Positions 50,443-59,388 are shown, counted from the first letter of the stretch. The stretch: 64,000 bases of DNA from Humibacter albus DSM 18994 (GCF_000421825.1 NZ_ATXT01000015.1:62001-126000); one strand, 5' to 3'. Numbers and translations are program-made. Notes: a model not told the origin generated them from the sequence alone.

Positions 50443-52056
50443 TCAGTTCAGCGCATCGAAGAACGACGAGCGCTGCTGGGGCGTGACGGGACGCCCCGTC
50501 ACGCCCGGCCGTTCCTGCCAGGGACGCGGACCGCTGGAGCGGCGGTATTCGACGCCCCAGGCATCCAGTCGCACCAGGTGCTGGTCGAGCCGGTCGGCGA
50601 ACTCGTCATAGTCGCGTTCTCCGTCGAGCCAGAGCGCCTCGGCGAGCGCGCACAGCCGGGGGAACGCGAAGTAGTCGACGGTGCGCGGCGAGTCCATGTG
50701 CTCGGTCCAGATGTTGCCCTGGCCGCCCAGCACGTGCGCCGCCTCCTCGGGCTCGAGCTCCGCCGGAACCGGCTCGAAGCGGTACACGTCGGCGATGGTG
50801 AGCACCGTGCCGACGGGGATCGGCTCATCGGAGCGGTCCGATTGGCGGTAGTCGAGATAAACCTGGCCCTCGGGACACGACACGACGTCGTGTCCGGCGC
50901 GTGCGGCAGCGACCGCGCCCTCCATTCCGCGCCAGGACGCCACCGTCGCCCCCTCGCTCACCGTGCCGGCGAGACCGCCCTCGAGAATCTCGTCCCAGCC
51001 GTACAGCCGGCGCCCGCGCCGCGCGAGATGGTCATCGAGACGGCGGATGAACCAGGCCTGCAGCTCGTCCTCGCTGTTCAGCCCCAGCTCGGCCTTGCGC
51101 TGCTGAGTGCGCTCGTCGAGCAGCCAGCCGTTCTTCGGGCACTCGTCGCCGCCCACACCGATGAACGGAGACGGGAAAACCTCCATCACCTCGTCCAGCA
51201 CGTTGGTGAAGAACTCGACAGTGGATTCCTCGAGGTTGATGACGTTGTCGTCGACACCCCAGCGTGTCCACACACCGAGCGACTCGCCCTCGTCGCGCGC
51301 GAGACCGAGCTCGGGATACGAGGCGATCGCCGCCTGGGTATGCCCGGGCGACTCGATCTCGGGCACGACGTTGATGGCGCGATCCATCGCGTACGAGACG
51401 ATCTCGCGCAGGTCGTCCTGCGTGTAGAAACCGCCGTGCGGCCGCGAGTCACCGCGGGAATACGATGCCGCACCCAGCTGGCTCTCGCGCCGCCACGATC
51501 CGACCTCGGTGAGCTTCGGGTAGCGGTTGATCTGCATGCGCCAGCCCTGGTCATCCGTGAGATGCAGGTGCAGTGTGTTCAGCCGGTGCATCGCCATCAG
51601 GTCGATGAAGCGCATGACGTCGTGCTTCGGCATGAAGTGCCGCGCGACGTCGAGCATGACTCCGCGCCAGGCGAACCGCGGCGCATCCTGGATGCTCACC
51701 ACGGGCACGATCCATGGCACGTCGAGCACACGGCCTCTGCGGTAGATCTGCGGAGGCAGCAGCTGGACCAGCGCCTGGCACCCGTAGAACACGCCGGCGG
51801 GGCCGCCTCCTGCGACGCGCACCCCGTCGAGATCCACCTCGAGCGTGTAGCCCTCGGGCTTCAGCTGCGGGTCCCACTCCAGGCGGATCGCGCCGTCCGG
51901 CGCGATGTCGAGCGGGAACCCGGTCGCCGGGCGCAGCGCACTCTGCAGCCAGGAGGCCGCGCCGGAGAGCTCGGCGGGAGCGGCGATGCGAGTGATGCGG
52001 GTGAGTTCGAACTCGCCCTCACCGAGGGTGAGGAGACTCGGTCGGGGAAGAAGCAT
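50443..52056 (-). CDS. GH20 beta-N-acetylhexosaminidase
   Basis: This is a 537-residue glycoside hydrolase of family 20. An N-terminal beta domain (1-120) precedes the TIM barrel: FAWRGVMLDVARHFMPKHDV, LHLHLTDDQGWRMQI, EIESPGHTQAAI, and the catalytic pair D304-E305 in FIGVGGDECPKNGW. There is no signal peptide, so it acts on imported chito-oligosaccharides or glycan fragments. It would supply GlcNAc for the NagA/NagB route in this window. Confidence 0.96.
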   Translation of the reverse strand: MLLPRPSLLTLGEGEFELTRITRIAAPAELSGAASWLQSALRPATGFPLDIAPDGAIRLEWDPQLKPEGYTLEVDLDGVRVAGGGPAGVFYGCQALVQLLPPQIYRRGRVLDVPWIVPVVSIQDAPRFAWRGVMLDVARHFMPKHDVMRFIDLMAMHRLNTLHLHLTDDQGWRMQINRYPKLTEVGSWRRESQLGAASYSRGDSRPHGGFYTQDDLREIVSYAMDRAINVVPEIESPGHTQAAIASYPELGLARDEGESLGVWTRWGVDDNVINLEESTVEFFTNVLDEVMEVFPSPFIGVGGDECPKNGWLLDERTQQRKAELGLNSEDELQAWFIRRLDDHLARRGRRLYGWDEILEGGLAGTVSEGATVASWRGMEGAVAAARAGHDVVSCPEGQVYLDYRQSDRSDEPIPVGTVLTIADVYRFEPVPAELEPEEAAHVLGGQGNIWTEHMDSPRTVDYFAFPRLCALAEALWLDGERDYDEFADRLDQHLVRLDAWGVEYRRSSGPRPWQERPGVTGRPVTPQQRSSFFDALN

Positions 52057-52116
52057 GACTCCAAGCTTCTCAGTTTCTGGGCGATCGCCGCGAGCCGGGC
52101 ATGAGATTCGTCAGTG

Positions 52117-52131
52117 TTCTCGAGAATTCTC
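52117..52131. promoter_or_regulatory. Overlapping palindromes upstream of the GH20 gene
   Basis: TTCTCGAGAA (52117-52126) and GAGAATTCTC (52122-52131) are two perfect palindromes sharing five bases. TTCTCAGT also recurs near 52068 and 52127. They lie in the 73-base gap upstream of the GH20 gene and touch the eda stop. They are a candidate operator; the regulator is unknown. Confidence 0.45.
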
Positions 52132-52798
52132 AGTGTGCGTGGGACTCCTCAGCGCCCGGGTCGCCTCGGCCCACGCGCCGTCCCAACGCGGAGGAGAACT
52201 CGGTCGCCCGTGCACGCAGCTGTTCCCAATCGGCGTCGGCGAGCGCTCCGGCGGGAACGACCGACGATCCGGCCGTGACCGCGTAAGCGCCGGCATCCAG
52301 AAACGACTGCGCGTTTCCAGCGACGATGCCGCCCGAGGCGATCAGCCGGGCCATCGGCATCGGCCCCAGCAGGTGCTCGAAGTGCTCCGGCCCCGCCGTC
52401 TGAGCCGGGAAGACCTTGACGGCCCACACTCCCAGCGCGAGCGCCTGCATGATCTCACTCGGCGTGAAGGCGCCCATCATGAGCGGAACGGATGCCTGCT
52501 GCGCGATCTCCGCGACCTGCGGACTCAGTCCCGGCGTGGCCAGGAACTGCGCTCCGGCGTCCAGCGCGCTTCGCGCCTGTGCGGGGGTGAGCACGCTGCC
52601 GGCGCCGATCACGGCACCGGTGTCGCGTCGCAGAGCGCGCGCGATGTGCGCCTCGACGTCGGGGGTCGTCAACGTGAACTCGATGGCGTGGATGCCGCCG
52701 GCGACGAGCGCGTCGGCGAGGGCCGCGGCATCCGGAATCACGCTGGACCTGATGAGCGCCATCGCCCTGTCATGGCCGATGATGTCGATCGTGGGCAT
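52130..52798 (-). CDS. KDPG/KHG aldolase (2-dehydro-3-deoxyphosphogluconate type)
   Basis: The 222-residue class I aldolase has AIEFTLTTPD with the catalytic Glu, GAGSVLTPAQARSALDAGAQF, and the Schiff-base lysine in LGVWAVKVFPAQ. It cleaves keto-deoxy sugar acid phosphates or 4-hydroxy-2-oxoglutarate. ATG 52798 is preferred over GTG 52807. It follows the FUSC gene by 15 bases and could share its transcript. No partner dehydratase or KDG kinase lies in the window. Confidence 0.92.
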   Translation of the reverse strand: MPTIDIIGHDRAMALIRSSVIPDAAALADALVAGGIHAIEFTLTTPDVEAHIARALRRDTGAVIGAGSVLTPAQARSALDAGAQFLATPGLSPQVAEIAQQASVPLMMGAFTPSEIMQALALGVWAVKVFPAQTAGPEHFEHLLGPMPMARLIASGGIVAGNAQSFLDAGAYAVTAGSSVVPAGALADADWEQLRARATEFSSALGRRVGRGDPGAEESHAH

Positions 52799-52813
52799 GT
52801 CAAGCACAGTAGC

Positions 52814-54874
52814 TCAGGCGGCCAGCACGGCCCGCGCCGCGCCCACCTCGTCGGCCACCGAGTTCAGCAGAGCGTCATCGGGAAGATCGAGCGTCTCGGG
52901 AGGGCGCCGCTCGCGGATCGCGTCGCTCAGTTCCGTCAGCGCGGCATGCAGCAGCTCCACGTCGTGCTGATCCGGTTGGGCGCGGGACTGGGCGGCGCGG
53001 ATCGCCGTGGAGGTGATGGCATCCGTGACTCGTTCCAGTGAGACGATCTGCGGCCACCACGCCGCTGCCGCGGTGCTCACCGGCGGCGGCTCCGCGAGAG
53101 TCTGCTGTACCCGGGTGCGCAGATCGGAGAGGCTGCGGTACGTCGCACGACGGGCCGACGAACGGGAGCGGGCCTGCTCGACGATCCGGTCGTCGTTCTC
53201 CTCGCGGGCGGGCTTCGCCGCAGGATCCGTCTCGTCGTCGCCGTCGCGTGCGGCAACGGCAGCGACGACGTCCGCCGCGTTCGGGCCGAGCGCCACCGAC
53301 AGGTATTCGGCGACGTCGCTCGTGACCTGCGCGACTCGGTCGCCGAGCTCGCGCGCCGAGCGCCAGGTGGACGGCCACGGCAGATAACCGAAGACGAGCA
53401 CGATCGCGCAGCCGATCAGAGTGTCGAGCACTCGGCTCACGATGATGCCGGGGTCGCCGCCGTGCGCGAGCTCGAGCAGGATCACGATGACGGGCGTGAT
53501 GAACGTGGCGAACAGGCCGTAGTTGCGACGAATGGCGATCGGCATTCCGGCCGCGAACACGGCCAGCGCGAGCATCTGCGACCAGCCGCCCGGGAGCAGC
53601 GCCACGACCGCGGCGCCGAGGAGGACGCCCATCGCGGTTCCGAGTCCGCGCTGCACCGCCCGGGCGAACACGGACCCGAAGTCCGGCTTCATGACGACCG
53701 CGACGGTGAGCGTGATCCAGTACGGCCTCTCCAGCGGCAGCAGCACGCTCGCGGCCTGGGCGATGGCGACGCAGACCACGAGACGGAGCACGGCGAACCA
53801 CGTCTCGCCGCCGCCGAGGAGGTGGTCGCGAAGGCCGGCGACGCGATCGCGAGCCGAGGGGCGGGGCAGGCCGACGGCATCCGGACGCTGAATGGGCACG
53901 GTCGTGGTCGCCGGGTCGTCGCCGTCGAGCAGCGATCCGACGACGCGAAGCGCCGATGAGAGTGCCGCGCGTCCCGGTGTCGATCGGTCGGGCGGCGGCA
54001 GCGTCGGAGGCGGCGCGTGCGGATCTTCGATCGAGCGGGCGATGGCGCGCAACGCGTTCGGCACCTCCGCCGGCAGAGGGTCGCCCTCGACGACGACCGT
54101 CGTCACAGCTTCCACGAGCGGCGTCGTCGCGTTCAGAAGCGTGACGATGCGACGCCAGCGCGGATCCCTGCCCGCCAACGAGGTGCGGGTGGTGATCATG
54201 AGGTCGTACGCCTGGTTCAGCGCCGTGGTCACGTCGCGGCGCGCCGCCTCGGATTCGGCCGTGCCCAGCGCGTCGAGGTGGGCCGCGAGCGACGAGTAGA
54301 CGGCGGCCACGGCCATCCGCTCCGGGGCGCGGCGGCGCCCGCTGCCCACCGCGATGTCGATCCAGGTGAGGCCGAACCGCCAGGCGGCACCGACCAGCAG
54401 GATGAGCGGCGCCAGCCACAGCGGACGCAGTCCGAAGTCGATGCCGCTGCCCACGATCGAGTAGACCAGGAACTGCAGGGCCGCTCCCGAGACCAGTCCG
54501 CTCACGACGCCGGCGATGCCGGAGAGCAGCGATGCGACGACGATGACGATCACTGTCGCCGGCTCGTTGCCGAGCACCAGGGCGCCCACGGCCATGCCGA
54601 TGGCGCCCGCCACCGCGTTGGCCACGATGCGCCGAACCCGATCGACGGCGGGGCCGCCGCGGTCCGCTATGGATGCCACGAGCGCGCCGATCGAGGTCAG
54701 CACGCCGAGTCCGAGAATCGCCGCGTCGCCCGACATGAGCAGCAGCGAGATGCCGACCGGCACCGTCACCGCGATGGCGGTGAGTACGGCCAGATCCCAC
54801 GGGATGGCTGCGCGCTTCGTGCGCACGAGCTCGTGCACCCAGGAGCTGCTGGGAGCACCGGGAGGCGTCGACAT
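52814..54874 (-). CDS. FUSC-family membrane protein (aromatic-acid-exporter-like)
   Basis: This 686-residue protein has two blocks of about five or six membrane helices (residues 25-155 and 340-485), each followed by long soluble segments, the arrangement of FUSC/YccS proteins. The second block includes RPYWITLTVAVVMKPDFGSVFARAVQRGLGT, the FUSC-type repeat. ATG 54874 is chosen; the frame continues upstream only through GC-rich simple repeats and a palindromic element. Related proteins export hydroxylated aromatic acids. The actual substrate is unknown. Confidence 0.9.
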   Translation of the reverse strand: MSTPPGAPSSSWVHELVRTKRAAIPWDLAVLTAIAVTVPVGISLLLMSGDAAILGLGVLTSIGALVASIADRGGPAVDRVRRIVANAVAGAIGMAVGALVLGNEPATVIVIVVASLLSGIAGVVSGLVSGAALQFLVYSIVGSGIDFGLRPLWLAPLILLVGAAWRFGLTWIDIAVGSGRRRAPERMAVAAVYSSLAAHLDALGTAESEAARRDVTTALNQAYDLMITTRTSLAGRDPRWRRIVTLLNATTPLVEAVTTVVVEGDPLPAEVPNALRAIARSIEDPHAPPPTLPPPDRSTPGRAALSSALRVVGSLLDGDDPATTTVPIQRPDAVGLPRPSARDRVAGLRDHLLGGGETWFAVLRLVVCVAIAQAASVLLPLERPYWITLTVAVVMKPDFGSVFARAVQRGLGTAMGVLLGAAVVALLPGGWSQMLALAVFAAGMPIAIRRNYGLFATFITPVIVILLELAHGGDPGIIVSRVLDTLIGCAIVLVFGYLPWPSTWRSARELGDRVAQVTSDVAEYLSVALGPNAADVVAAVAARDGDDETDPAAKPAREENDDRIVEQARSRSSARRATYRSLSDLRTRVQQTLAEPPPVSTAAAAWWPQIVSLERVTDAITSTAIRAAQSRAQPDQHDVELLHAALTELSDAIRERRPPETLDLPDDALLNSVADEVGAARAVLAA

Positions 54875-54884
54875 GGTCCGAGCG

Positions 54885-55010
54885 TACGCGCGCGGAGGCG
54901 CGCGGCGCGGTGCGGTGCGGTGCGGTGCGGGGGCGCGCGGCGCGGTGCGGTGGCGCGCGGCGCGGCGCGGGGGCGGGCGGCCCGGCGCGGGGGCGGGCGG
55001 CCCGGCGCGG
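54885..55010. repeat. GC-only simple-sequence tract next to palindrome copy A
   Basis: This stretch is made almost solely of GCGGT, GGCGCGCGGCGCGG and GGGCGGGCGGCCCGGCGCGG units in tandem. It directly abuts the 67-bp palindrome at 55011. Similar C/G tracts border the other two palindromes. Confidence 0.9.
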
Positions 55011-55077
55011 TGAGACATACCGTTTCGAACGAGACATGCCTCCTCGCGGGCTGTCTCATTCGAAACGGTATGTCTCA
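55011..55077. repeat. 67-bp palindromic element, copy A
   Basis: The left arm (55011-55036) and right arm (55052-55077) are 26-base reverse complements with one mismatch. Each arm starts at the outside with TGAGACATACCGTTTCGAA and ends inside with GAGACA. The loop is 15 bases. It lies between the divergent FUSC and GNAT genes. Confidence 0.95.
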
Positions 55078-55172
55078 GCGGCCCGCGGGTGGGGCTCAGG
55101 GGGTGGGAGGGTAGGTGCGCGGCCCCGGCAGCGGGGCGGGGGCGCCTCGCGAGAGCCCCATAGACTCCCCCC

Positions 55173-55616
55173 ATGGTCACCATCGCCCCCGTCCGGCCGG
55201 AAGACCGCGCCGAGTGGCTCGAACTCATGCACGGCTATCTCACCTTCTACGAGGCGCAGTTGGATGACGCGACCATCGACGCGACATTCGCCCGCGTGGT
55301 CGACCCTGGCTCGGACATCCACGGCGCACTGGCCCGCGACGACGACGGGCGCGCGATCGGGCTCGTGCACTGGCTGACGCACTCGGCGACCTGGACGAGG
55401 TCCGACTACTGCTACCTCGAAGACCTCTTCGTCGCGCCCGACGCACGCCGCTCGGGCGCAGGCGCCGCGCTCATCGAGCACGTGCGCGCGTGGGCTGCGG
55501 GCCACGGATCCGTCAAGGTCTACTGGCTCACTGCAGAGAGCAACGCGACGGCCCGTTCGCTCTACGACCGGGTCGCGAAGCAGACCGGGTTCGTGCAGTA
55601 CCAGATCGCGCTGTAG
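55173..55616 (+). CDS. GNAT-family N-acetyltransferase
   Basis: The single-domain GNAT of 147 residues contains the acetyl-CoA binding run LEDLFVAPDARRSGAGAALI and the late motif NATARSLYDRVAKQTGFVQYQI. The acceptor is unknown. Together with the small gene at 55648 it is bracketed by the two nearly identical 67-bp palindromes. Confidence 0.92.
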   Translation: MVTIAPVRPEDRAEWLELMHGYLTFYEAQLDDATIDATFARVVDPGSDIHGALARDDDGRAIGLVHWLTHSATWTRSDYCYLEDLFVAPDARRSGAGAALIEHVRAWAAGHGSVKVYWLTAESNATARSLYDRVAKQTGFVQYQIAL

Positions 55617-55647
55617 GCGAGGAAGCGCCTCGGCCGGCGTCCGCCCC

Positions 55648-55800
55648 TCACGGCCGGTAGTCGTCACGCGGCTGCTCGTAGAGCTTGCGCGCGTACTCGT
55701 CGGCGCTGCGACCGCCGTTCAGGACGCCCCCTACCCGCATCACCACACGGGCGACCCACGCGAGGAAGACGCCCACCGCGTGCCCGATCCGACCGATCAT
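55648..55800 (-). CDS. Small 50-residue conserved-looking protein
   Basis: ATG 55800 to TGA at 55648 encodes 50 residues. A hydrophobic stretch (HAVGVFLAWVARVVMRVGGV) is followed by a charged tail (SADEYARKLYEQ, ending DDYRP). Codon third positions are GC-rich as in real genes. A TAGGGT hexamer just upstream suggests a leaderless or short-leader mRNA. I recall small membrane-associated actinobacterial proteins with a similar LYEQ...DYRP tail, but no function. It converges with the GNAT gene. Confidence 0.65.
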   Translation of the reverse strand: MIGRIGHAVGVFLAWVARVVMRVGGVLNGGRSADEYARKLYEQPRDDYRP

Positions 55801-55919
55801 GGGCACGACCCTACCCCCGGTGGGCGAGCGTCACTCCCGGTGGGCGAGCGCCCGCGATGGGGCAGCGGGTTGGGCGGAAGCCACGAGGAGTGCGTTGCGT
55901 CAGCAGCCGCCCGTGGCGG

Positions 55920-55986
55920 TGAGACATACCGTTTCGAATGAGACATGCCTCCGTGCGGGCGGTCTCATTCGAAACGGTATGTCTCA
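55920..55986. repeat. 67-bp palindromic element, copy B
   Basis: The arms 55920-55944 and 55962-55986 are perfect 25-base reverse complements, starting TGAGACATACCGTTTCGAA. The loop is 17 bases. A GC-rich simple tract with GGCGCCGG and GGCGGGCGCCG units follows to the 3' end of the mannosidase gene. Apart from one base in the left arm and the loop, it equals copy A. Confidence 0.95.
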
Positions 55987-56092
55987 CCGGCGCCGGAAGC
56001 GGGCGCCGAAGGCGGGCGCCGGACGGCGGCGGGCGCCGGGCGCTGCCTCGCGCCGGCCGCCCCGCGCGACGCGCCGCTACCTCCCGCTCCCG

Positions 56093-59000
56093 TCACCTGC
56101 GCGCCACCCGCAGCGTCACGACCTGGAACGGCCGCACGCTCAGCCGCACCTCCGCCGCGTCGGATGCCTCCACGCCGTCGGGCTCGGCCAGCTCGTCCTC
56201 CAGCAGATCCGTCTGCACCACGGACGCCGTCTCGAACCCGAACCGAACCGTCGCGTTCGTGCGTCGACCCAGCGACTCGTACAGGCGCACGATCACGTCG
56301 CCCGAGCGGTCCTCGGCCAGCTTCACCGACTCGACGAGCACGCCAGTGTCGCCGTCTGCCCCGGCGCCGACCACGCTCACCAGCGGCGCAATCGGGGCGG
56401 CGATCGCCCGCAGAGGGAGGTTGAGCGCGTAGCCGGCGGCGACGGCATCCGGAATCTGCGCCCCCACCGTGAGCGAGGAGCGGAGCACGTGCTCGCCCTG
56501 GTCCGCATCCGGGTCAGGAAAGAGCGGAGCCCGCAGCAGTGACTGCCGCACGAGCGTGCTCGTGCCGCCCCCGCGCCGCGTGCGCCGCGAGATGTCGTGT
56601 CCGTAGGTGGAATCGTTCGCCACCGCCACCCCGAAACCGGGCTCGCCGACGTGCACCCAGCGGTGCGCCGCGGTCTCGAAGCGCGCGAAGTCCCACGACG
56701 TGTTCTCGTGCGTCGCCCGGAACACGTGCCCGAACTGCACCTCGCTCGCCGCGCGCTCCGCCCGCACATCGAGCGGGAACGCGAACTTCAGCATGCGCTG
56801 CCGCTCGTGCCAGTCGGCCCGCGTCGTGACCTCGAGGGTCGGTGTGTCGGGCGCGAGCGAGAACTCCTGCTCGATCACCGAATCCCCCACGATGCGCCGC
56901 GTGCGCACCGTTCCGCCCTGCTCATCGACCTCGAGCGTCACGTCCTGATCGAGGTCCTCTTCATGGCGGCGATAGTGCTCATCGATGTCCCAGGCGTCCC
57001 ACTTGGTCGGAGTGTCGCGGAAGATCTGCAACCCCGCGGACTCCCCGGGCGCGATCGCCTCGCGACCAGTGGCGAGGTCGACGGCCGAGACGAGCCGACC
57101 ACGGGCATCCAGCACGAAACGAGCACGCGCGTTCTGCAGCATCACAGTGGTGCCGTCGCGGTGAATGGATGCCTCGCTGCCTGCCGCAGGGACGCCCGCT
57201 CCCAGCGCGGGCACGCCGCGCACCGGGACGGGGGACGCGTTGAGAAAGTAGTCGCATGACGCAGTGCGCGCTTCGTGCTGCTGCCCTTCGACTCCCTCCG
57301 CGTGCTGCTGCCCTTCGACTCGCTCCGCTCGCTCGAGGAGCACGCCGCCGAGCGCCGTCAGCGACCGCTCGATCAGGGCGCTGACCTTCTGCGCGACCTC
57401 GCGGTAGTTGCGCTCCGCGTCCCGGTAGACCCACGCGATCGCGGAACCGGGCAGGATGTCGTGGAACTGCTGCAGCAGAACCGTCTGCCACGCGGCATCC
57501 AGCTCCTCGTAGGGGTACTCGGCACCGGTGCGCACCGCCGCGGTCGCGGCCCACAGCTCCGCCTCCCGCAGCAGGTGCTCACTGCGCCGATTGCCCTGCT
57601 TGGTGCGCGCCTGCGAGGTGTACGTCCCGCGATGCAGCTCGAGGTAGAGCTCGCCCGACCACACCGGCGGATGCTCGTACTCCGCCTTCGCCTGCTCGAA
57701 GAACGACTCCGGTGTGCCGAGCGTCACCGTGGGCGCTCCGTCGAGGGAGGCCGCGCGGTCCGCCGAGGCGAGCATCTCGCGCGTCGGACCGCCCCCGCCG
57801 TCACCGTGCCCGAACAGCGCCAGCGACGAGTTGGCCTCGCCCTTCTCGGCGTACTGCCGGTCGGTGCGCGCGAGCTCCTCCTGCGACAGCACGGAGTTGT
57901 ACGTGTCCATCGGCGGGAAGTGCGTGAACATACGCGTGCCGTCGATGCCCTCCCACCAGAACGTGTGATGCGGGAACCTGTCGGTGTCGTTCCACGAGAT
58001 CTTCTGCGTGACGAACTGCTCGATGCCGGCACCGGCCATCAGCTGCGGCAGCGCGCCCGTGTAGCCGAACGAGTCGGGCAGCCAGCCCGTGACCGCGCGC
58101 TGGCCGAACTCGCGCCGGAAGAACCCCTGCCCGGTCACGAACTGCCGCACCATGGCCTCGCCGCCGACCATGTTCGTGTCCGACTCGACCCACATGCCCC
58201 CCACCGGCACGAAGCGCCCCTCGGCCACCCGCGCACGGATGCGCTCGAACAGCTCGGGATAGAACTGCTTCATCCAGGCGTACTGCTGCGCCGACGAGCA
58301 CGCGAACACGAAGTCGTCGCGCTCGTCCATCAGCGCGAGCACGTTCGAGAACGTGCGGGCGCACTTGCGGATCGTCTCGCGCACCGGCCACAGCCAGGCG
58401 GAGTCGATGTGCGCGTGTCCGACCGCGGTGACGCGGTGAGCGCCGGACGCCGCGTGCACCGCGAGCACGCCCGCCACGGCATCCCGTCCCGCGTGCGCCG
58501 TGCCCGCCACGTCGTGCGGGTCCATGACGTCGCACATCCGCTCCAGCGCGCGCAGAATCTGCGCCGCCCGAGTGGATGCCGGTGGCAGTTGTGCGTGCAG
58601 CCCCAGCAGCGCGATGACATCCTGCTCGAGCTCCCACACCGCGACGTCACGCAGCCCCAGCTCCAGCGCGCGCAGCACGTAGAGCGACGCCGTGCCGGCG
58701 GTCGTCACGTCGCCCATCGGCGTCGGCTGCCAGTCCCACGGAAAGCCGACGTCCGGGTTCGATGCCGCCTCGAGATAGAAGTCGACGGCACCGGTCGGGC
58801 CCACAGCCCCGGCGGATCGGAGCGCGTGAAGTCGCACCGTCGCGTTGAGCGGCTCGATCGCCTTCACCACCGTCCCGTTCGGCGCGTAGACGAGGGCCTC
58901 CGCCTGAAAGCCGGGCTGAGCCGGCGTGAAGCCGAGATCGACGACGAGCTCGACGGCCAGGTCCGCCTCCACCGAGGCGGGATCCGTGGATGCGCTGGGC

Positions 59001-59242
59001 CAGGCATCCGGGACCTCTCCCGTCGCGTGGAACCACGTCGTGCCCCAGGGCTTGCCCCACGGTGACCCTACGGCGAACGGCGAGAACGTCTCGGCGATGG
59101 CCCCGTCGAACGGCACCGGCTCGCCCGGGGCCTCCCACGCCCGAAGGCTCAGCGGCACGCGCTGCCGGTAGACGGCCGGCGCGATGCGCTCGGACAGGAA
59201 TCGGTGGATGCGCTCGAGAACGAGGCGCGAATCGTCGTGCAC
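56093..59242 (-). CDS. GH38 alpha-mannosidase
   Basis: This is a 1049-residue family-38 glycosidase. The N-terminal part (1-260) is the usual alpha-mannosidase extension. The catalytic domain has zinc ligands H278 and D280 in VGHAHIDSAWLWP and the nucleophile D390 in GWLPDSFGYTGALPQ. C-terminal beta domains run from about 630 to the end. An inserted EGQQH repeat lies near residue 650. With no signal peptide it should act on mannosides imported by the adjacent ABC transporter. It is last in the ROK-ABC-GH38 cluster, 146 bases after the permease gene; that gap holds GTCAGTGCGGTCGGG twice. Confidence 0.96.
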   Translation of the reverse strand: MHDDSRLVLERIHRFLSERIAPAVYRQRVPLSLRAWEAPGEPVPFDGAIAETFSPFAVGSPWGKPWGTTWFHATGEVPDAWPSASTDPASVEADLAVELVVDLGFTPAQPGFQAEALVYAPNGTVVKAIEPLNATVRLHALRSAGAVGPTGAVDFYLEAASNPDVGFPWDWQPTPMGDVTTAGTASLYVLRALELGLRDVAVWELEQDVIALLGLHAQLPPASTRAAQILRALERMCDVMDPHDVAGTAHAGRDAVAGVLAVHAASGAHRVTAVGHAHIDSAWLWPVRETIRKCARTFSNVLALMDERDDFVFACSSAQQYAWMKQFYPELFERIRARVAEGRFVPVGGMWVESDTNMVGGEAMVRQFVTGQGFFRREFGQRAVTGWLPDSFGYTGALPQLMAGAGIEQFVTQKISWNDTDRFPHHTFWWEGIDGTRMFTHFPPMDTYNSVLSQEELARTDRQYAEKGEANSSLALFGHGDGGGGPTREMLASADRAASLDGAPTVTLGTPESFFEQAKAEYEHPPVWSGELYLELHRGTYTSQARTKQGNRRSEHLLREAELWAATAAVRTGAEYPYEELDAAWQTVLLQQFHDILPGSAIAWVYRDAERNYREVAQKVSALIERSLTALGGVLLERAERVEGQQHAEGVEGQQHEARTASCDYFLNASPVPVRGVPALGAGVPAAGSEASIHRDGTTVMLQNARARFVLDARGRLVSAVDLATGREAIAPGESAGLQIFRDTPTKWDAWDIDEHYRRHEEDLDQDVTLEVDEQGGTVRTRRIVGDSVIEQEFSLAPDTPTLEVTTRADWHERQRMLKFAFPLDVRAERAASEVQFGHVFRATHENTSWDFARFETAAHRWVHVGEPGFGVAVANDSTYGHDISRRTRRGGGTSTLVRQSLLRAPLFPDPDADQGEHVLRSSLTVGAQIPDAVAAGYALNLPLRAIAAPIAPLVSVVGAGADGDTGVLVESVKLAEDRSGDVIVRLYESLGRRTNATVRFGFETASVVQTDLLEDELAEPDGVEASDAAEVRLSVRPFQVVTLRVARR
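57275..57328 (-). repeat. 27-bp duplication inside the mannosidase gene
   Basis: GTGCTGCTGCCCTTCGACTC-type 27-bp units at 57275 and 57302 differ by one base. They encode a repeated nonapeptide containing VEGQQH. Confidence 0.93.
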
Positions 59243-59388
59243 GGTACTCCTTGTGTGCTTCTTCTTAGGTCAGTGCGGTCGGGTTACGTCAGTGCGGTCG
59301 GGCTGCAAGGGCGCCTGCCGGCCGCCGCCGCCGGTCAGCGCGTCGTCGGTCGGCGCGTCACGGGTCAGCGCGTCATCTCACCGAATGC

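Noticed and set aside
54766-55228. Frames translating the GC-only tract and palindrome upstream of the FUSC and GNAT genes
   Set aside because: Peptides are Arg/Ala/Pro simple repeats; the DNA is a repeat plus a palindromic element, not coding.
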